Shown here in pieces: positions 7,659 through 11,861 of a stretch of DNA of 11,861 nt. The notes under the pieces are model-generated. The model had not been told where the DNA came from. It saw only the letters and a program-made list of their open reading frames with translations, and did not search any database. The DNA is taken from assembly GCA_003024985.2 (NCBI GenBank), contig PXIH01S0001815.1; one strand, given 5' to 3'. The DNA is from Euperipatoides rowelli. Taxonomy: Eukaryota > Onychophora > Udeonychophora > Euonychophora > Peripatopsidae. How positions within the stretch are numbered: position 1 is the stretch's first letter; each line of letters begins with the position of its first letter. The translations under genes were made by a program, and so were the position numbers.

Positions 7659-8159
7659 AAAAAAAATAGGAACAGAAAAAGGTGAGCTAAACTAAGTTAC
7701 ATAATTCCAACAGACACTTTAGAGAAAAACATTTACCCTAGTAGTTTTCAGCAGCTAGATCATTATTCTGAAAATGATTTTGTTTAAATACAGTTCAGGG
7801 GGAAGAAGGAAATTTTTTACATAGGAAAAATAATACAGTAAGACTCGGTGACTTAGAAGTTACTTTTTTAAAAATGAAGGATTCATATTTCCTGCAATTT
7901 AAGATAATTTTGCAAAGCCTTTTCTATGGAACACAAAAAGGCTCCAATCCTTTAAATTTGAAATGGAATTTAAATTATTACTATCATTGAAATTAAATAG
8001 AAAACCAATACTGGTCAATTATGCACATTTTTTTTTTGACTACTTTTGTTGACTTTTTTTTTTTTTTTTAAATAATTAAATTTTGTTACAATTGTGAAGG
8101 CTTTTACTGTGCAATCATTTTTATTGAATAACTCCATTCATAAATCATTGTCTCAATAT

Positions 8160-8175
8160 GGCCCATATGTGGGCC
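8160..8175. repeat. Short palindrome GGCCCATATGTGGGCC
   Basis: Perfect 6-bp arms around TATG. It joins two back-to-back copies of the GGGCCACA..GAGACA motif (8149-8164 minus, 8169-8181 plus). Confidence 0.75.
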
Positions 8176-8372
8176 ACAATGTGCAGATTTTTCGTCTTTA
8201 AATTGATGTTTATTTTTTTATTTTAAAGGTTCCTGTACAAAAGAGAATCATTGTAATATATGAAGAGTTAACTAAATTCTAAGAAAAAAAAATTATTTTT
8301 AAATTAAAGTTAAATACTATTTTTTAAAACATTAAAAACACTTTTTTGTCTCATTGTGCCCCCCCCCCCCCC

Positions 8373-8870
8373 TATACACTTTATTTTTTTTTCTACACTA
8401 AAAGCATTTTGTTTTCAATAAATTGATAGTAATGATCTTCCCAAGCTCCTTCCTGGCAATAATAATTTAACTCTTTGGATAATAATCAAAGGCTGATCCT
8501 TCATACCAGTCCCAAGTTTTATAGATTATGTATTTTTTATTTTTTACTGAATTTGTTATAACTCAAAACTTCTATTAATCCTACAATATATTTATTTACT
8601 AAAGTGTGAATTAACTAGACTTTTTGTTTGCAAATATAAGTCCTCTAGGTGTAGGTTAGAGAGGATAAATTATTTTGAACTGTGATGTAAGGGGTTTATA
8701 TTAAAATACTATTTCTCCTTCACTACCACTAGGGTTTCTTTACATTTTTTAAATCCTACAACTTGGTTCTATTTTATATCTTGAGAAAATATTATTTTAG
8801 TGGAGAGAAAAAAAGCTAACCCCTTTCTCCAACTAAAGAAAAAAAGATTAATGCTGCTAAAACCCTGATT
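8373..8870. other. AT-rich non-coding stretch
   Basis: No frame, RNA or transposon end was recognised. Confidence 0.6.
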
Positions 8871-8893
8871 TACTGTACATTATATGTACAGTA
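8871..8893. repeat. Perfect palindrome TACTGTACAT-TAT-ATGTACAGTA
   Basis: Perfect 10-bp arms around a 3-base centre, ending 4 bp before the Tc1/mariner-like end at 8898. It carries the window-wide ACTGTA/TACAGT word on both arms. Confidence 0.85.
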
Positions 8894-8897
8894 TATA

Positions 8898-8927
8898 CAA
8901 GGGTTGGACAAGATAATGGAAACACTA
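8898..8927 (+). mobile_element. Tc1/mariner-like terminal sequence, solo end
   Basis: TA (8896-8897) is followed by CAAGGGTTGGACAAGATAAT and GGAAACACTA. This fits the terminal repeats of a widespread Tc1/mariner group (CAAGGGTTGGACAAAATAATGGAAACACC style, from general knowledge). The opposite end was not found in the window, and the DNA that follows, up to about 9040, shows no transposase. Confidence 0.5.
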
Positions 8928-9099
8928 CACACTTGCAGGACTCTAAATAACTCTAGGTATTCACAGCAAGTTAGGAGACTGGCCTCAAGCTCCAAGCCAC
9001 TCTAAGCATATTTTGCCGCAGCCTAACATTTATATTCTATATAATAGGTAGACTGGCTATATCTAAATTAACTAGCAAATATACTGTAAATAGTTAAGT

Positions 9100-9238
9100 A
9101 TATAGTGCCACTATAGTATTTGTTAATTCAGATAAACTAGTCTACATAATTACCATAAGCTGCCATAAAATTGCCCTGAGCAACATTATCCTCAAAGCAA
9201 AATTTGCTGCGAGATTTAAATGACTATTTCGAGCCCTG
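9100..9238 (-). mobile_element. hAT-like transposon end, fragment, minus strand
   Basis: Reading leftward from 9238, the minus strand starts CAGGGCTCGAAATAGTCATT, then TAAATCTCGCAGCAAATTTT. CAGGGCTCGAAAT is a common start of hAT-type non-autonomous elements in animal genomes, usually followed by such CGC/GCAA words. GCAGCAAATTTTGC contains an imperfect inverted repeat. The other end is not evident, so the left boundary given is approximate. The small frame at 9142-9327 overlaps this piece and is not a gene. Confidence 0.4.
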
Positions 9239-10420
9239 CATGTTTTTTTCATAAAGTTGTCCACCATGATGATTTTAATGAATGTGACTTTTTGAAATAA
9301 ATTATGTCCAATGTTTTGTGATGTCACTGAATGCCTTTTTTAATCATGAAATTTTACTTTTTTTTCAGTGTGATATAACTTTATAGTGTCTACATAAACT
9401 ATGTATAAGATTGGATTATTCAAATTTTAAAAGACAAGATGTCCACCCTCCTTCCAACACCTATAATGTTCAAATTCTTGGACATTCGTGTTTGTTTGAT
9501 TCTATATTATTTTTAAAAAAGTCAATTATTGTTTAACTATAGTTATTACAATACTTTGAAATAAAAAGTTATTTTTAATAAGTAATTGCTATCTACTTAT
9601 TAAAATTGCTCACAAAATGTAAAAGAAAAAAATTAATAATTTTTAATAATCGATTGTCACAGCATACAGTGCATGCATACACCGTAAATACAGTTTCCAT
9701 TTAATATTGATGTTCCATTCATGGAAGCTACAACTTTAACTGAAATAACTTTAAAATAATCACTTTTCTTTTCTATAGGAAAGCATCAAAATTCATTGAG
9801 TTATGTTCACCAGCCTCCCTTTCCTTATTAAAATAAATTATGTAAATATAAACAGCCTACTCATAGAAAATCTGGATGTACAGTACATAGAAATACTGTA
9901 AAAAAAATTGCTTTGTACTGTATACATTTTTTCTTTTATGAATACATAATTCAGACTTCATTTTTTGATTTGTCTAATTATAAATTTTAGTCATTCACGA
10001 AACATTCATATTAGAATTTAAAAAAATTAGCAATAAATGCATATTTGCTATGCTACCATAGTCTGTTATGTTTTTTGATTGACTTCAATAAATAATAGTG
10101 ACTTGGATTTAAATTAATTTCCAAATTTAATTATTACATCTTTAATTAATTGAGTCGTTAATTTCACAAAACCTGTATAATTTTTAAAAAAAATTGATTG
10201 TACAAACAATAAGCTAATATTAAAAAAAAAACCGTTTTATATAAGTAAAATATCAAATGGAGATGACCACATTTAATCAGGGCAACATTATATGAAAAAG
10301 GTCACAAACTATGTTGACAGGTGACTAAGCAGAATGACAATGTACTGTATATAGAATATATTCAGATCTACATATACTGTTTATAAAGATAGGGTATACA
10401 TACAGGTATATATTAATATA
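9239..10420. other. AT-rich non-coding stretch
   Basis: No gene recognised. It holds seven ACTGTA/TACAGT words (9666, 9689, 9879, 9894, 9917, 10343 and, in partial form, 10376), a GTGCATGCATAC patch at 9670 and many A/T runs. Confidence 0.55.
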
Positions 10421-10450
10421 CAGGGCACCCATAAAGTTTATCCATTTTTG
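10421..10450 (+). repeat. Left terminal inverted repeat of the mariner-type element
   Basis: CAGGGCACCCATAAAGTTTA then TCCATTTTTG, immediately after TA. It pairs with 11166-11195. Confidence 0.8.
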
Positions 10451-10532
10451 TGATAACATAAATAATTTTGCCTCGAGATAATCGAAGAGGATGTTAACCA
10501 TATAAGAGTGAATCACAATTGCTTCCACCAGA

Positions 10533-11100
10533 TTGTGGGGTTTAACGTTCATAGAGTTGCAAGAAGAAATCACTTGCAAATTCAGGAAACCCTTGCCAAA
10601 CAGGGTAAATATCCGCATCCTTATCAATAAATTTAAGAGAATAGGAAATGTAACGGACGATATAAACGATCAGGAAGACCAGCTACATCTGCAAACACCA
10701 TTGAACGAAGTCCACAGGAATCAACTCGTCCGAGTGCTATGTTAGAGGTATAAAAAGCAACCATTTGTAACATTCATTTCACCCTTAAAATTGTATCTAC
10801 CAAGTATAGGTTGTGCACAAATTGGAGATAGAAGCCTCTGCAACTCATTCAGCTATGTGTACCGATCTGGGTGTTTGCGACAATGAAAACTTCATGGAAC
10901 ATATCCGTTTCAGTGCAAGGCTACATTCCACATTTGTGGTACAATTAACAAACACAACTGTCGTATATGGAGTGATGAACCACCACATTAAGTGTTGCGT
11001 TTCACAGAATTTGTTATACAATGTCTTGCATACTGTAATTGAACGCTGGCAGCAGTGCAGGGAGGCCAGGTTAAATGTTGCTAAAACCATCATTTGTTAA
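10533..11100 (+). pseudogene. Mariner-type transposase pseudogene, frameshifted and internally deleted
   Basis: A transposase cuts and pastes its own element at TA sites. The pieces appear in family order. ELQEEITCKFRKPLPNRVNI and RILINKFKRIGNVTD (10551-10655) are the helix-turn-helix. After a frameshift near 10660, RSGRPATSANTIERSPQEST (10667-10726) is the linker with the GRP motif. KPLQLIQL (10832-10855) follows in the same frame. DNENFMEHIRFS (10879-10914) is in another frame, then ATFHICG and INKHNCRIWSDEPPH (10920-10988) in a third. The usual FSDEATFH is broken by a one-base deletion within the Asp-Glu codons, so the first catalytic Asp is lost. The second and third catalytic blocks (QQDGAPPH, SPDLTPxDFF) are absent; sequence jumps to SQNLLYNVLHTVIERWQQCR and EARLNVA, the C-terminal tail. 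The intact protein is about 340 residues, so roughly 150 are deleted. Confidence 0.85.
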
Positions 11101-11165
11101 TGTATACAGTATATCCGTATAATAAACATCTGTTCATCCCATTTAATTACAATCATTATTTCATT

Positions 11166-11195
11166 AAAATGGATAGAGACTTTCTGGGCACGCTG
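11166..11195 (-). repeat. Right terminal inverted repeat of the mariner-type element
   Basis: In reverse complement this is CAGCGTGCCCAGAAAGTCTC then TATCCATTTT, immediately before TA (11196-11197). It is the partner of 10421-10450. Confidence 0.8.
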
Positions 11196-11197
11196 TA

Positions 11198-11692
11198 TAG
11201 TATTATACTGTGCATATTTTTAAATATACACACAAACACAGTATATAACCTACACCACAATATACACAGTATGGTATATAAACTGTATTAAAATATTACT
11301 TTTGCCATAAAATAAATAAAATTGTATAGTACAATCCGAATGTGTAATATACAGTATTTTTTTTTTTTAAAAAAAAATGCTTGCTTGGATTTTAAACATG
11401 TACAGTATATAACAATCTGATAAATATTTTATAAGATATCTTTTTTTAACGTACCACTTTGAAGCTTATTGGTACAATATAGAATTTAAACCAGATATAA
11501 AATTTAGAATCCAGTATAACCTAAAACCTTAGATGTTAATAAGTGTTGACGTTTTAGAAGGAGATAAAAATCTTTGTTTGAAAATGTATGGTGATTTACA
11601 CCACAGAAAAAGCATTTATCTTTAAAAACATTTTAAGTAAAAAGAATTAAAAAAAAAAAAAACTAATTACTGTATAAGTATGTATATACATT
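11198..11692. other. AT-rich non-coding stretch
   Basis: No gene recognised. It has a T-run/A-run self-complementary tract at about 11356-11377 and several ACTGTA/TACAGT words (11282, 11350, 11401, 11669). Confidence 0.55.
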
Positions 11693-11861
11693 CAGGGGCG
11701 TAGGGAAGGGGGGGGGGGAGCCTCCCCTTCCAACTTTGGTAGATTCCTAAAGTTGGGAAATTTTGTATTTGTGTTGGCAGTTGGGAAAAACCCAGTTTAA
11801 GGAGATGTAAAACTGTTGGAAAAATTTTATATAAAATATTATCGGAAATTTTTGTACTGTT
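11693..11861 (+). mobile_element. Dispersed-repeat start (CAGGGGCGTAGG...G11), cut by window end
   Basis: CAGGGGCGTAGGGAA leads into G11 (11708-11718) and AGCCTCCCCTTCC, then CAACTTTGG and, 16 bp later, AAAGTTGGG, a short inverted repeat. CAGGGGCGTAGCCAGG-type starts with a G run are frequent ends of dispersed DNA repeats in animals. The element runs out of the window, so its class and length are unknown. Confidence 0.4.

Larger units (their letters stand above)
6897..8372. mobile_element. Possible DNA element bounded by GGGCCACA..TGAGACA ends
   Basis: The left end is GTGGGCCACACTGAGACA (6897-6914). The right end reads, in reverse complement, a G run then GCACAATGAGACAAAA (8347-8372). Four further copies lie inside: 7193-7214 (plus), 7221-7236 (minus), 8149-8164 (minus) and 8169-8181 (plus). 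The layout of facing and back-to-back copies looks like inverted-repeat termini of related elements nested or adjacent to each other. Nothing resembling a transposase is seen inside. The homopolymer C14 at the right end blurs the boundary, and no target-site duplication was found. The family is not identified. Confidence 0.35.
10421..11195 (+). mobile_element. Mariner-type (IS630/Tc1/mariner) element, 775 bp, internally deleted
   Basis: The left end CAGGGCACCCATAAAGTT continues TATCCATTTTTG. The right end in reverse complement is CAGCGTGCCCAGAAAGTC, continuing TCTATCCATTTTAA. The two align over about 30 bp and are flanked by TA at 10419-10420 and 11196-11197, the expected TA target duplication. 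Inside is a broken transposase in the same orientation. Related autonomous elements are about 1.2-1.3 kb, so roughly 500 bp is missing, chiefly the catalytic core. The element is dead on its own, though its ends might once have been mobilised in trans. Confidence 0.85.
14..11674. repeat. Window-wide excess of the word ACTGTA / TACAGT
   Basis: I counted about 35 copies by eye, for example at 14, 481, 2178, 2345, 2816, 2908, 3015, 3027, 3054, 4237, 6452, 8872, 8887, 9879, 9894, 9917, 10343, 11105, 11350, 11401 and 11669. Most sit in TATACTGTATA or TATACAGTATA contexts. About 8 would be expected on both strands at roughly 72% AT. The copies lie outside the transposon bodies as often as near them. 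Confidence 0.6.

Noticed and set aside
9142-9327. Minus-strand 61-codon frame
   Set aside because: It overlaps the hAT-like end CAGGGCTCGAAAT and shows no protein similarity; the length is within chance.
10325-10627. Minus-strand 100-codon frame
   Set aside because: It crosses the left end of the mariner element and is antisense to the transposase HTH; its residues are typical of random AT-rich frames.
10845-11093. Minus-strand 82-codon frame
   Set aside because: It is antisense to the transposase pseudogene, which has recognisable motifs on the plus strand.
11094-11291. Plus-strand 65-codon frame
   Set aside because: It runs across the right terminal repeat of the mariner element into AT-rich flank; no motif is present.
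1-11861. CRISPR array, bacterial operon or phage-like system
   Set aside because: There is no regularly spaced direct repeat, no compact gene packing and no ribosome-binding sites. SINE, LINE and mariner content points to an animal genome.

Overview
The window looks like draft nuclear DNA from an animal, probably an invertebrate. It is very AT-rich and full of poly-A/T runs, and it has three ambiguous bases (1267, 1504, 5962). There is no operon-like gene packing and no long intact reading frame. What can be recognised is almost entirely transposon debris: a 5'-truncated LINE, a tRNA-derived SINE, two decayed mariner-type transposase genes, and several short ends resembling DNA transposons. 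The species cannot be named from the sequence.

Layout. 1-900: a short coding-like patch at 121-272, otherwise AT-rich non-coding sequence. 907-1782 (minus strand): a nested pair. A mariner-type transposase relic gives its N-terminal helix-turn-helix at 1664-1782 and its C-terminal catalytic piece at 907-993. Exactly between them lies a LINE 3' end (996-1664) carrying the C-terminal end of a reverse transcriptase ORF and an (AAT)n tail. 1833-3621: decayed coding-like patches in three places, plus three short sites with the core GCGCCAYCTA that resemble the CTCF recognition core. 4828-5155: a complete tRNA-derived SINE of about 294 bp, with A and B boxes, a foldable D arm and T arm, an A-tail and a 17-bp target-site duplication. 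5260-5727: a frame interrupted by one stop, function unknown. 6225-6312: a hAT-like end. 6897-8372: a possible DNA element marked by six copies of a GTGGGCCACAATGAGACA-type motif in both orientations. 8871-9238: a perfect palindrome, a Tc1/mariner-like end and a second hAT-like end. 10421-11195: a 775-bp mariner-type element with both inverted ends, flanking TA dinucleotides and a frameshifted, internally deleted transposase. 11693 to the end: start of another dispersed repeat, cut by the window edge.

No gene in the window appears able to make a functional protein. The strongest results are the LINE-in-transposase nest, the precisely bounded SINE, the bounded mariner element whose first catalytic residue is hit by a one-base deletion, and a window-wide excess of the hexamer ACTGTA/TACAGT. 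I did not find a convincing new multi-gene system.
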